A stretch of DNA of 9,674 bases from JAZMZS01 sp045586105 (GTDB taxonomy: Bacteria; Bacillota; Clostridia; Oscillospirales; CAG-272), in NCBI GenBank assembly GCA_045586105.1, contig JAZMZS010000058.1, positions 1 to 9,674 on the forward strand, given 5' to 3'. A program made the translations under genes and the position numbers. The notes beneath the pieces are model-generated. The model had not been told where the DNA came from and searched no databases. It was given only the letters and a program-made list of their open reading frames with translations. Position 1 is the first letter of the stretch. Each line of letters opens with the position of its first letter. Shown here in pieces: positions 1 to 6,703 of the stretch.

Positions 1-1131
1 TGTTCTGTAATCTACGCCGTTATATACGCTCGTAACGGTGATCTTACCGCTTGTGGTCGGCATTATCGTATCCGATTGCTTGTAGCAGCTGTAGTTGCCG
101 CATACGACTATCGTTCCGCCCGCTTCGCCGAGATATCCTGCGGCAAGCGGAAGGCTGTTCACCGCAGTTTCGGGGGTCTTGCCGTCGTTTGTGAGCTTGC
201 CCGTACCCGAGACGAATACCACACCGCCCTCTGTCACGGGAGCCTTGACTTTTTCGGAGGTGCCCGTGGTCAGCATGTCGAATATTACCTTAGGCAGGGC
301 GTCGGATGCTTCGTCGTTCGGGTGAAGTCTGTCCGAGGTATGGAGAACGGTATCGTAATATTTGCGTAGATAAGGAAAGGTGTTTATAAACTCACATCCG
401 GCATTTCTCGCTGCTCTTTCCTGCATTGCCTGAAGAGTGCCGTCAGTGTTCATTGAAGCACCGATATTCTGCACAGATAAGATAGAGCTGAGAACGTACA
501 CTCTCTTTACTGACGAAAGAGACTTGTAGGTATTTATGAGAGCCTCGTATTGCGTTTGTATCTCGTCGATAGCCTCGCGGCTTACCATGCTTGAGAGTGC
601 GTCGTTAGTTCCGAGCATAATGAGGACCACGTCAGGCTCAAAGGCGACGCTGTCCTTGTATTGCTGAGTGAGAGTATAGGAAAGCGTTTTATCCTCTCTC
701 TTGTTATACTTGTTGTCTGCCGGAAGAATATAGGAGCCTCCTCTGCCGAAGTTGCCGACCTCATACCCGTCACCGAGAAGAGCCCCGAGCTTGGCCGGAT
801 AGGAGTCCTTTTCTTTATCTGTTATACCCGTTCCTGCAGTAATGCTGTCGCCGATACACGCGATCTTGAGCTTGCCGCCATTGGTTTTCAGGTCGGTGAT
901 CAGCTTCGGAGTGTCGGGTGTGTTTTCGGGAGATGTTGTCTCGGGAACAGATTCCGAGGATGCTGACGCGGGCGTTGTTGTAAGGGAAGGTGTTATAGCC
1001 TGGGTCTGATCTGAGTTTTGAGTAACATTTCCGTTCTCCGTTGCAGGCGCCGGCTTGCCCGAGAAGGCGCAGAGCAAGAGAGACAGTGCCATGATCAGCC
1101 AAAACAATACTGTGTATCTGTGCATTTTCAT
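1..1131 (-). CDS. Secreted SGNH/GDSL hydrolase with extra C-terminal domain (3' end outside window)
   Basis: Only the first 377 codons are present; the gene runs off the left edge. SGNH enzymes are serine esterases/lipases, often deacetylating polysaccharides. Residues 1-24 are a signal peptide or N-terminal anchor (basic start, then hydrophobic WLIMALSLLLCAF). Cys21 is preceded by LLL, a poor lipobox. Residues about 27-78 are a Thr/Ser/Pro-rich linker. The catalytic domain follows: block I GDSIT with nucleophile Ser96, block III GTND at 174-177, and block V DRLHPN with Asp267 and His270. After about residue 285 a second region begins (GGVVFVSGTGKLTNDGKTPE, later GGTIVVCGNY and ITVTSVYNGVDY). 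Its short beta-strand pattern suggests a beta-helix or similar carbohydrate-related domain, which is an inference. The ATG at 1131 is chosen because AAGGAG lies 7 nt upstream, followed by a signal peptide. It is probably monocistronic at its 5' end, from the promoter at 1159-1187. The substrate cannot be told from sequence. Confidence 0.88.
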   Translation of the reverse strand, partial: MKMHRYTVLFWLIMALSLLLCAFSGKPAPATENGNVTQNSDQTQAITPSLTTTPASASSESVPETTSPENTPDTPKLITDLKTNGGKLKIACIGDSITAGTGITDKEKDSYPAKLGALLGDGYEVGNFGRGGSYILPADNKYNKREDKTLSYTLTQQYKDSVAFEPDVVLIMLGTNDALSSMVSREAIDEIQTQYEALINTYKSLSSVKRVYVLSSILSVQNIGASMNTDGTLQAMQERAARNAGCEFINTFPYLRKYYDTVLHTSDRLHPNDEASDALPKVIFDMLTTGTSEKVKAPVTEGGVVFVSGTGKLTNDGKTPETAVNSLPLAAGYLGEAGGTIVVCGNYSCYKQSDTIMPTTSGKITVTSVYNGVDYRT

Positions 1132-1158
1132 AGTGTTGCTCCTTGTTTGGTTTTAATT

Positions 1159-1187
1159 ATTATAGCAAAAACGTCATCTTGTGTAAA
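1159..1187 (-). promoter_or_regulatory. Sigma-A promoter of the SGNH hydrolase gene
   Basis: On the minus strand, -35 TTTACA (1182-1187) and -10 TATAAT (1159-1164) are separated by exactly 17 nt. A TGC just upstream of the -10 forms an extended -10 element. The start codon at 1131 is 28 nt downstream of the -10, so the leader is short and includes the AAGGAG ribosome site. Two TGACGT hexamers 20 nt apart, read in the direction of transcription, lie in the spacer and just upstream of the -35. Confidence 0.75.
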
Positions 1188-1282
1188 GATACGTCAATAG
1201 CGAAAACAGAAACGATATTATTGCGATCCCTTTTCCCGATAACATTTGAAAAATTGGCAGTAATTATTTGTTCAATTACATA

Positions 1283-1311
1283 TTGATTTTTAATCATTGA
1301 CGTGATATAAT
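1283..1311 (+). promoter_or_regulatory. Sigma-A promoter of the zinc-ribbon membrane protein gene
   Basis: -35 TTGATT (1283-1288) and -10 TATAAT (1306-1311) are 17 nt apart. TGA directly before the -10 gives an extended -10. Transcription should start near 1318, giving a leader of about 60 nt with the ribosome site AGGTGA (1369-1374) 6 nt before the ATG at 1381. ATTGACGT (1297-1304) lies in the spacer and overlaps the extended -10. The same 8-mer occurs upstream of the divergent promoter. Confidence 0.75.
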
Positions 1312-1380
1312 TTATTTGTATAAGTGTATCAATATTTTTACAGAAAGGATAAAATATCATTTTTTGATAGGTGAGCCGAT

Positions 1381-3525
1381 ATGATTTGTACCAGATGCGG
1401 TGCCCAGATGCAGGATGGAGCAAAATTCTGCAATAATTGCGGTCAGCCGGCGCAGGTGCCTCAGCCTGTGGCAGGAGGAGAGACTACCGTTCTCAGTGAG
1501 AACGCACGTGACTGGCAGTATGCACAGCAGAACAACAGCTTTGTCACAGGCGCACAGCCTCAGCAGACTTACACACCTCCCCAAGCACCAGCAGGAGGAG
1601 AGACTACCGTTCTCAGCGAGAATGCACGTGACTGGCAGTATGCACAGCAGAACAACAGCTTTGTCACAGGCGCACAGCCTCAGCAGACATACACACCTCC
1701 CCAAGCACCCGCAGGAGGAGATACCACCGTTCTCAGCGAGAATGCGCGTGACTGGCAGTATGCACAGCAGAATAATACATTTGTCACGGGCGTACAGTCT
1801 CAGCAGAACGCCTACGCTCAGCAGCCTCAGCAGAATGCTTATGCTCAGCAGAATTTTGCACAGCCTCAGTTTGAACAGCCAAAGGCTAAGAAAAAATCCA
1901 AAAAGGGACTTGCTATCGGAATTTCCGCAGCAGCTATCCTGCTTGTGGTTTCGTTGATCCTCACCTTCACTCTCACGCCTTTGAAGGGTGTTGCGGTCAG
2001 GACCTTCGGTTCATCCGATGATTACATGCAGTACGTAGAAGACAAGGCGATCAATACATACACCAACGATGCGCTGTCTGTATACGGAAAGTTTCTCTCT
2101 GCCGCTTCGGGTGCCGAGAAGTCATTTGAGTACGGCGGGACAGGACAGCTTAAGCTTAACGTCGGCGCGGATGCCGCTGAAATGCTCGAGCAGATCCTCA
2201 AGAGCAGAACGGGTGAGAATGTCGATCTTGATTGGCTCAATGGCATTACCATCGATATGAATGCCAATGTAAAGGATAACCTTTATCAGGCAGGGCTTGC
2301 GCTTAACCTCGACAGTCAGACCTTGGCTGATATAGACTGCATTCTCGATCTCAATGAGTTGGAGATGTATGTGGCGATCCTCAACCTCAGCTCGAAGTAT
2401 ATTGAGTTACCTATTGGCGAAATGCAGAGCAGCGTTCCTTCTTACGGCTATGACGCCGTTCCTTCCGCATCCTCCTCTTCCGCAGACATGGAGGAGCTGA
2501 TGGAAAAGCTTCCCGAGATCGTTGAGCTTCTTCCCTCCGAGAAGGAGATGAACAAGTTTGCTTCCAAGTATATGGATATCTTTACCGATAATATCAAGGA
2601 AGTAAGCAAGACCACCGAGTCCGTTACTATCGTAGATATTTCCGAAAAGCTTACCGTGCTTGAGCTTGAGATAGATACAGATACCGTTGCGGCTATAGCT
2701 GTCAAGGTGTTTGAGACCGCGAAGACCGACAAGGATCTTGCAAAGTGCATCAACAGAATTGCCGACTATCTTGAGAAGGAAGATTACATCGACGATGCAG
2801 ATGAGATCTATGACAACTTTGTTGATTCTATAGACGAGGCTCTTGATGAGCTCGAGGATCTTGAGGATATGGAAAATGAGAAGATCATGACCATCATCGA
2901 CTATGTAAACTCGAGCCACGAGATCGTGGGCAGAGAGATCAAGGTTCCCGACGGTCCCTCTATCTCCTATCTTACCGTCCACAAGGGAAATAATTTCGAA
3001 ACTCTTGTAAATATTCCCGACGTGCTTAAGTTCAAGGGTGAGGGAACCGATAAGGGTAATGTGGTCAACGGAGAGTTTACTCTCAGCGCATCGGGCAGCG
3101 AGCTTCTCGAGCTTGAGGTGACCGACTTTGATCTTGATACGCTTGAGGATGGATATATAAACGGCACATTCCGTATTGCTCCCTCGTCCGCATTGCTAAA
3201 GGAGGCGGGGCTGGATGATCAGAGCGCGGCTGCTCTTTCTGTCGCTGATCCTGCGCTCGAGCTTACGTTCGATATGAACAAAAAGAGTTCGTCTATCGAT
3301 GTCAATATTCTTAACGGAGGAAAGCTTCTTGTTGGCGTCAGCCTGACAAGGGAGCCTGCAAAGGCAGAGGATATCACCGTTCCCTCGGGCAAGGATGTTG
3401 TAGACATGGAGGAATGGTCAGAATCGGCAGATCCGGCTAAGCTGGTAGATGCGCTGAAGAAGACGAGCTTCCCCAAGGAGCTTATTTCCATGCTTGAAGC
3501 AATGCTCAAAGGAGACATGCAGTAA
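1381..3525 (+). CDS. Zinc-ribbon, single-TM membrane protein with TTVL tandem repeats and unknown outer domain
   Basis: This 714-residue protein has no function I can name. Residues 1-22 are a zinc ribbon with Cys3, Cys6, Cys17 and Cys20 (CxxC-x10-CxxC). Residues 31-142 hold three tandem copies of a 40-residue unit with the core TTVLSENARDWQYAQQN, followed by two short QQNAYAQQ units and a Gln-rich stretch to 167. A Lys-rich patch (168-175) precedes one TM helix (about 177-198), so the N-terminus should be cytosolic and residues 199-714 outside. The outer part has a Ser-rich stretch (362-367), a strongly acidic helical segment (about 461-500) and otherwise mixed alpha/beta sequence. The topology of zinc ribbon, TM and large outer domain resembles TcaA/YvbJ-type proteins of Firmicutes, but I see no sequence match that supports assigning that family. 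The start at 1381 is supported by AGGTGA 6 nt upstream and by the zinc ribbon beginning at residue 3. A hairpin lies downstream. Confidence 0.9.
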   Translation: MICTRCGAQMQDGAKFCNNCGQPAQVPQPVAGGETTVLSENARDWQYAQQNNSFVTGAQPQQTYTPPQAPAGGETTVLSENARDWQYAQQNNSFVTGAQPQQTYTPPQAPAGGDTTVLSENARDWQYAQQNNTFVTGVQSQQNAYAQQPQQNAYAQQNFAQPQFEQPKAKKKSKKGLAIGISAAAILLVVSLILTFTLTPLKGVAVRTFGSSDDYMQYVEDKAINTYTNDALSVYGKFLSAASGAEKSFEYGGTGQLKLNVGADAAEMLEQILKSRTGENVDLDWLNGITIDMNANVKDNLYQAGLALNLDSQTLADIDCILDLNELEMYVAILNLSSKYIELPIGEMQSSVPSYGYDAVPSASSSSADMEELMEKLPEIVELLPSEKEMNKFASKYMDIFTDNIKEVSKTTESVTIVDISEKLTVLELEIDTDTVAAIAVKVFETAKTDKDLAKCINRIADYLEKEDYIDDADEIYDNFVDSIDEALDELEDLEDMENEKIMTIIDYVNSSHEIVGREIKVPDGPSISYLTVHKGNNFETLVNIPDVLKFKGEGTDKGNVVNGEFTLSASGSELLELEVTDFDLDTLEDGYINGTFRIAPSSALLKEAGLDDQSAAALSVADPALELTFDMNKKSSSIDVNILNGGKLLVGVSLTREPAKAEDITVPSGKDVVDMEEWSESADPAKLVDALKKTSFPKELISMLEAMLKGDMQ
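1471..1807 (+). repeat. Three tandem 120-bp in-frame repeats in the zinc-ribbon gene
   Basis: Copies lie at 1471-1590, 1591-1710 and 1711 to about 1807, with a period of exactly 120 bp (40 residues). Copies 1 and 2 differ at four of 120 positions by my reading, and all four are third-codon, synonymous changes. Copy 3 is more diverged and stops matching about 23 bp short. Each unit encodes GG(E/D)TTVLSENARDWQYAQQN followed by (S/T)FVTG and a Gln/Pro/Thr tail. The unit falls between the zinc ribbon and the TM helix, on the predicted cytosolic side. Confidence 0.93.
1801..1854 (+). repeat. Two short 27-bp repeats encoding QQNAYAQQ
   Basis: Positions 1801-1827 and 1828-1854 encode QQNAYAQQP and QQNAYAQQN. 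They differ mainly at third codon positions and directly follow the 120-bp repeats, extending the Gln-rich cytosolic linker before the TM helix. Confidence 0.8.
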
Positions 3526-3557
3526 GTATTTGTCCCGATATTGACAACTCAAAAACA

Positions 3558-3592
3558 GCGGCGCTGATATCATATCAGCGCCGCAGCTTTTA
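3558..3592 (+). terminator. Perfect 13-bp inverted repeat, probable intrinsic terminator or attenuator
   Basis: The arms 3558-3570 and 3572-3584 are perfect inverted copies around one central base; as RNA they give a GC-rich stem of about 12 bp with a 3-nt loop. It is followed by AGCTTTTA, so the T-tract is only four long and offset by three bases. AAAAA at 3551-3555 sits on the other side. It lies 33 bp after the stop of the zinc-ribbon gene and 21 bp before the ABC ATPase start. The short T-tract suggests incomplete termination. A DNA-binding operator is an alternative reading. Confidence 0.65.
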
Positions 3593-3605
3593 CGGGAGCT
3601 TTTTG

Positions 3606-4274
3606 ATGAAAATAGAGATCAAAGATATAAAAAAGAGATACGGCAGGAGGACGGTGCTTGACGGTACCGGCTTTACGTGCGAGAGCGGCGAGTGTATCGG
3701 AATTCTCGGAGCTAACGGAAGCGGAAAATCGACCCTGCTATCCATCCTCGCGGCTGTCACTCGTGCGGACGAAGGGGAATTTTTGTATGACGGAAAAAAC
3801 CTGTTCAGCTATCCTAAGGTACGCTCGGGAATAGTGGGATATGTTCCTCAGGGAACTCCCTTGATAGAGGAGCTGAGCGCACTTGACAACCTGCGCCTGT
3901 GGTATGACAGAGAATCGCTGAAAAGAGAGCTTGAGTCGGGCGTGCTCGGAATGCTCGGCATAGACGGCTTTTTACATACTCGAGTGTCAAAAATGTCGGG
4001 AGGAATGAAAAAACGCCTCTCGATCGGGTGTGCCATATCGAGCCATCCGCCCGTTCTTTTGCTTGACGAGCCTATGGCTGCTCTTGATATTGTGTGCAAG
4101 CAGGCGATCATAGAGTATCTGAAGAGCCATATTGCGAGCGGAGGAATACTTTTATTGTCAACGCATGACGTGCTTGAGCTCGAGCTTTGCACACGCTGTT
4201 TTATTCTCAAGGAAGGCAAGCTGCGTCCGTTCGAGTACAAGGGTGATCTCGCGGAGCTGGCGGCGCAGTTGTAA
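3606..4274 (+). CDS. ABC transporter ATP-binding protein
   Basis: This 222-residue ATPase is predicted to power the two permeases encoded directly downstream. All nucleotide-binding motifs are present: Walker A GANGSGKST (35-43), Q-loop Gln82, a signature reading MSGGM (130-134) instead of the usual LSGGQ, Walker B VLLLDEP (150-156), D-loop Ala-Leu-Asp (159-161) and H-loop His187 in STHD. The length is short but complete for ABC-2-type exporter subunits, which often lack a long C-terminal extension. ATG at 3606 is preferred over the in-frame TTG at 3603 because GGAG (3595-3598) is then 7 nt away. No convincing promoter lies between the upstream hairpin and this start, so expression may depend on read-through. 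The cargo cannot be told from the ATPase. Confidence 0.93.
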   Translation: MKIEIKDIKKRYGRRTVLDGTGFTCESGECIGILGANGSGKSTLLSILAAVTRADEGEFLYDGKNLFSYPKVRSGIVGYVPQGTPLIEELSALDNLRLWYDRESLKRELESGVLGMLGIDGFLHTRVSKMSGGMKKRLSIGCAISSHPPVLLLDEPMAALDIVCKQAIIEYLKSHIASGGILLLSTHDVLELELCTRCFILKEGKLRPFEYKGDLAELAAQL

Positions 4275-4275
4275 T

Positions 4276-5505
4276 ATGAAAAGATATTTTTGCTTGCAGT
4301 TGAAGAGAACAGCAGGAAGCTTCATTATCATAGCTGCGGTGAGCATTCTTCTCGCGCTCGGTGTTTCTCTCATAATAACAGCTTTTTCGCAGGTGTCTCT
4401 CAGCGGTGAGGAGCACAGCCGATTCAGGATCGCATTGTGCGGAGATACAGAGGGAGATTACATTGAGCTCGGACTGAAGGCGATCGAAACTTTCGATGAT
4501 ACGCGCTTTACCCTCGATATACTCAAGATGTCCGAGGACGAGGCGGCAAAAGCGCTCTCGGGCGGTACGGTATCCGCATATGTTGTTTTGCCCGAGGATT
4601 TTATCGAAAAGGCGGTAAACGGCGTCGTTGAGCCTGTTACCTTTGTTACCTCTGCGGGACAGAGCAGCATCGCGACTATGGTAAAGGATGAGATAACTTA
4701 TCTTATACGGGATCTTCTTGTATATTCGCAAAAGGGAACCTATGCAGTATATGATGCATTGCGTGAGAACGGAGCATCCGATATTGCCTATAAGTACATG
4801 AACGTGATAAGCATCGAGTATGCCGAGCTTGTTTTCAGCAGGAGCGGTGTGTATTCTTACAGGACCCTCGGTATTTCCGACGGACTGGGAATGAACGAAT
4901 ACTACGTGTGTGCGCTCTCGGTTCTGCTGGTCATGCTAATGGGGATACCGTTTGCCGTATTGCATATAAGATCCGACCGTTCTCTTGACCGGATACTTCT
5001 TTCGCGCGGTTATTCTGAGGCTGCGGTGCTCGGCTGTGAATATGCACTTCATGCTTTGTGTATGCTTTCGATTGGTGCAGTATCATTGCTCGTGATGGGT
5101 CTGATGCTTTCGGCAGGCTCGGGAACATCCTTGATCGAGCCTCAGACGCTTCTGAACGCTTCCTTTATACTCAGAATGATCCCCGCGGTGCTTATGATAT
5201 CCGCTCTTGATATTTTACTTTTTGAATGTCAGGATAACATCGTGGGCGGTGTAGTGATGCATTTCTTTATTACTCTGTGCATGGGATATGCGTGCGGCTG
5301 TATGTATCCCGTTTATGCTTTGCCCGGTGTTATGCAGACGGCAGGGAAATTCCTCCCTGCGGGTCTCGGGCGGAGCTTTGCGGGCGGAGCTTTTACATAC
5401 GAGCCGAGGTTCGGTGAGCTTGCTTGTATTTTGTTGTATACACTGATATTCCTCTCTTTTGCATACTGCATACGCTTATATAAGACAAGAAGATGTGAGA
5501 GGTGA
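4276..5505 (+). CDS. ABC-2-type permease, first subunit
   Basis: This 409-residue membrane protein starts 1 nt after the stop of the ATPase gene, so translation is probably coupled; the nearest GGAG is about 20 nt upstream. In-frame codons further upstream overlap the ATPase gene and are not used here, because MKRYFCLQLKRTAGSF gives a typical basic start before TM1. Predicted layout: TM1 about 13-37, a large outer domain about 38-207, then five helices near 209-231, 255-279, 297-316, 321-344 and 382-402. This is the ABC-2 (YhaP/NatB-like) pattern. The start of the outer domain (FRIALCGDTEGDY, later SAYVVLPEDF) parallels the same region of the next permease, so the two are probably diverged paralogues forming a heterodimer. 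Confidence 0.88.
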   Translation: MKRYFCLQLKRTAGSFIIIAAVSILLALGVSLIITAFSQVSLSGEEHSRFRIALCGDTEGDYIELGLKAIETFDDTRFTLDILKMSEDEAAKALSGGTVSAYVVLPEDFIEKAVNGVVEPVTFVTSAGQSSIATMVKDEITYLIRDLLVYSQKGTYAVYDALRENGASDIAYKYMNVISIEYAELVFSRSGVYSYRTLGISDGLGMNEYYVCALSVLLVMLMGIPFAVLHIRSDRSLDRILLSRGYSEAAVLGCEYALHALCMLSIGAVSLLVMGLMLSAGSGTSLIEPQTLLNASFILRMIPAVLMISALDILLFECQDNIVGGVVMHFFITLCMGYACGCMYPVYALPGVMQTAGKFLPAGLGRSFAGGAFTYEPRFGELACILLYTLIFLSFAYCIRLYKTRRCER

Positions 5506-5509
5506 CGGT

Positions 5510-6661
5510 ATGCGCAGAATATTATATTGGATACTGATGAATATCAAGCGCCTGTATAAAAAGCCGACATTTATAGCGGTACTGGCGCTTGTCCCGATAG
5601 CGGTACTGGCACTGAGCGCTGCGGCGGAGCAGCAGAGCGGCTTTATTCATATCGTTCTTGCATCTCATTCGGAAAAGGACCGTGTGGCAAATGAGGTGAT
5701 CGATGAATTTCTCAGCGAGAGCTCTATAGTCCGTTTTTCGCGTGCGAGCACCCCGGAAGAAGCCCTGAGGGCAGGCAGCGGCGGAGATGCGGACGAAGCG
5801 TGGATATTCTCGGATAACGCCGATAAGAGACTGGAGGAGTATTCCTCGACGTCATCCTCGGGAGAAGCATTTGTTACAGTAGTCGGCAGAGAGGAAAACG
5901 TGTTTCTCGGCCTGGCGAGAGAAAAGCTGGCGGGAGCCTTGTACAAGCGCTGTGCCGAAGCGCACTATATCAGCTTTGCGCGAAACAGCGCGGAGGGAAG
6001 GCTCGATATGCTCTCAGACGAGGAGCTGATGCGGTATTTTGATGATGTCAACATTACAGAGGAGCTTTTTGTGTTCGGGGAGCATGGCGGACAGAATGCT
6101 CAGGAGAAGAGAGACGGCGGCTATATTACCGCGCCCGTAAGAGGACTGCTCGGGGTTCTGTGCACGGTTTGCGGTCTTGCGGCTGCAATGTATTATCTGG
6201 ATGATGAAAAGCGCGGAGCTTTTTCGAGGGTTCCCGAGAACAGACGGATCCCCCTTGCGCTTGCGGCTGTTTTTGTGGCGGTCATAAATATCGCGGCGGC
6301 AAGCCTCGTATCCATGAAAATATCGGGAGCCGCTGTGTCTGTCGGCTTTGAGATCATACTCGCCCTTGCTTATTCCTTGTGCGTTTCCTGCTTTTGTCTG
6401 CTTCTTATGTCCTTACTTGGAAGCAACAAATTGATCGGACCGATGATACTTCCGATATCGGTAGTGATGATAGCGGTGTGTCCTGTGTTCTTTGATTTCA
6501 GAGCTTTCTTGAAAATACAGCTTCTCTTTCCTCCTACCTATTATGTCAATTCGGTGTATGATGCACGGTATGTTTTGTTTATGCTCATATATGCCTTGAT
6601 ATGTCTGTGCCTTTGTCTGATCATCGATAAGTGCCGTAAGCTTTTCAAAACCAAAATATAA
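5510..6661 (+). CDS. ABC-2-type permease, second subunit
   Basis: This 383-residue membrane protein starts 4 nt after the previous stop. ATG at 5510 is chosen over an upstream in-frame ATG at 5459 because AGAGGTGA (5498-5505) is ideally placed and the protein then begins MRRILYWILMNIKRLYKKP just before TM1. Predicted layout: TM1 about 20-38, an outer domain about 39-208 (IHIVLASHSEKDRVANEVID, later ADEAWIFSD), and helices near 209-230, 248-268, 278-306, 312-331 and 355-374. It has a basic C-terminus (KCRKLFKTKI). It matches the layout of the first permease, so one ATPase probably serves an asymmetric pair. The type fits an exporter, but the substrate is unknown. It is the last gene of the operon and is followed by a strong terminator. 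Confidence 0.88.
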   Translation: MRRILYWILMNIKRLYKKPTFIAVLALVPIAVLALSAAAEQQSGFIHIVLASHSEKDRVANEVIDEFLSESSIVRFSRASTPEEALRAGSGGDADEAWIFSDNADKRLEEYSSTSSSGEAFVTVVGREENVFLGLAREKLAGALYKRCAEAHYISFARNSAEGRLDMLSDEELMRYFDDVNITEELFVFGEHGGQNAQEKRDGGYITAPVRGLLGVLCTVCGLAAAMYYLDDEKRGAFSRVPENRRIPLALAAVFVAVINIAAASLVSMKISGAAVSVGFEIILALAYSLCVSCFCLLLMSLLGSNKLIGPMILPISVVMIAVCPVFFDFRAFLKIQLLFPPTYYVNSVYDARYVLFMLIYALICLCLCLIIDKCRKLFKTKI

Positions 6662-6699
6662 AAAAGACCCTTCCGATTTTTGTCGGAAAGGGCCTTTTT
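6660..6699. terminator. Bidirectional intrinsic terminator between convergent genes
   Basis: Arms CCCTTCCGA (6668-6676) and TCGGAAAGGG (6683-6692) form a stem with one bulged A and a 6-nt loop. A TTTTT run (6695-6699) follows on the plus strand. On the minus strand the A-run at 6660-6665 gives TTTTTT after the same stem. It begins at the stop codon of the second permease and ends 4 bp before the stop of the convergent phosphatase gene, so it should end both transcripts. Confidence 0.88.
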
Positions 6700-6703
6700 C
6701 GGA

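Noticed and set aside
1355..1369. Small hairpin TATCA-TTTTT-TGATA just before the ribosome site of the zinc-ribbon gene, considered as an RNA thermometer or riboswitch
   Set aside because: Only five mostly A-T pairs and a leader of about 60 nt; too weak to claim.
1357..1704. Open frame on the minus strand opposite the 120-bp repeats, encoding a repetitive Cys/Leu-rich peptide
   Set aside because: Its repetition simply mirrors the coding repeat on the plus strand; it has no good ribosome site and the plus-strand gene has clear domains.
1471..1807. CRISPR-like array
   Set aside because: The units are contiguous 120-bp in-frame coding repeats with no unique spacers.
3541..3573. TTGACA with TATCAT as an ordinary promoter for the ABC operon
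   Set aside because: Spacing is 21 nt, too long for a normal sigma-A promoter; kept only as part of a finding.
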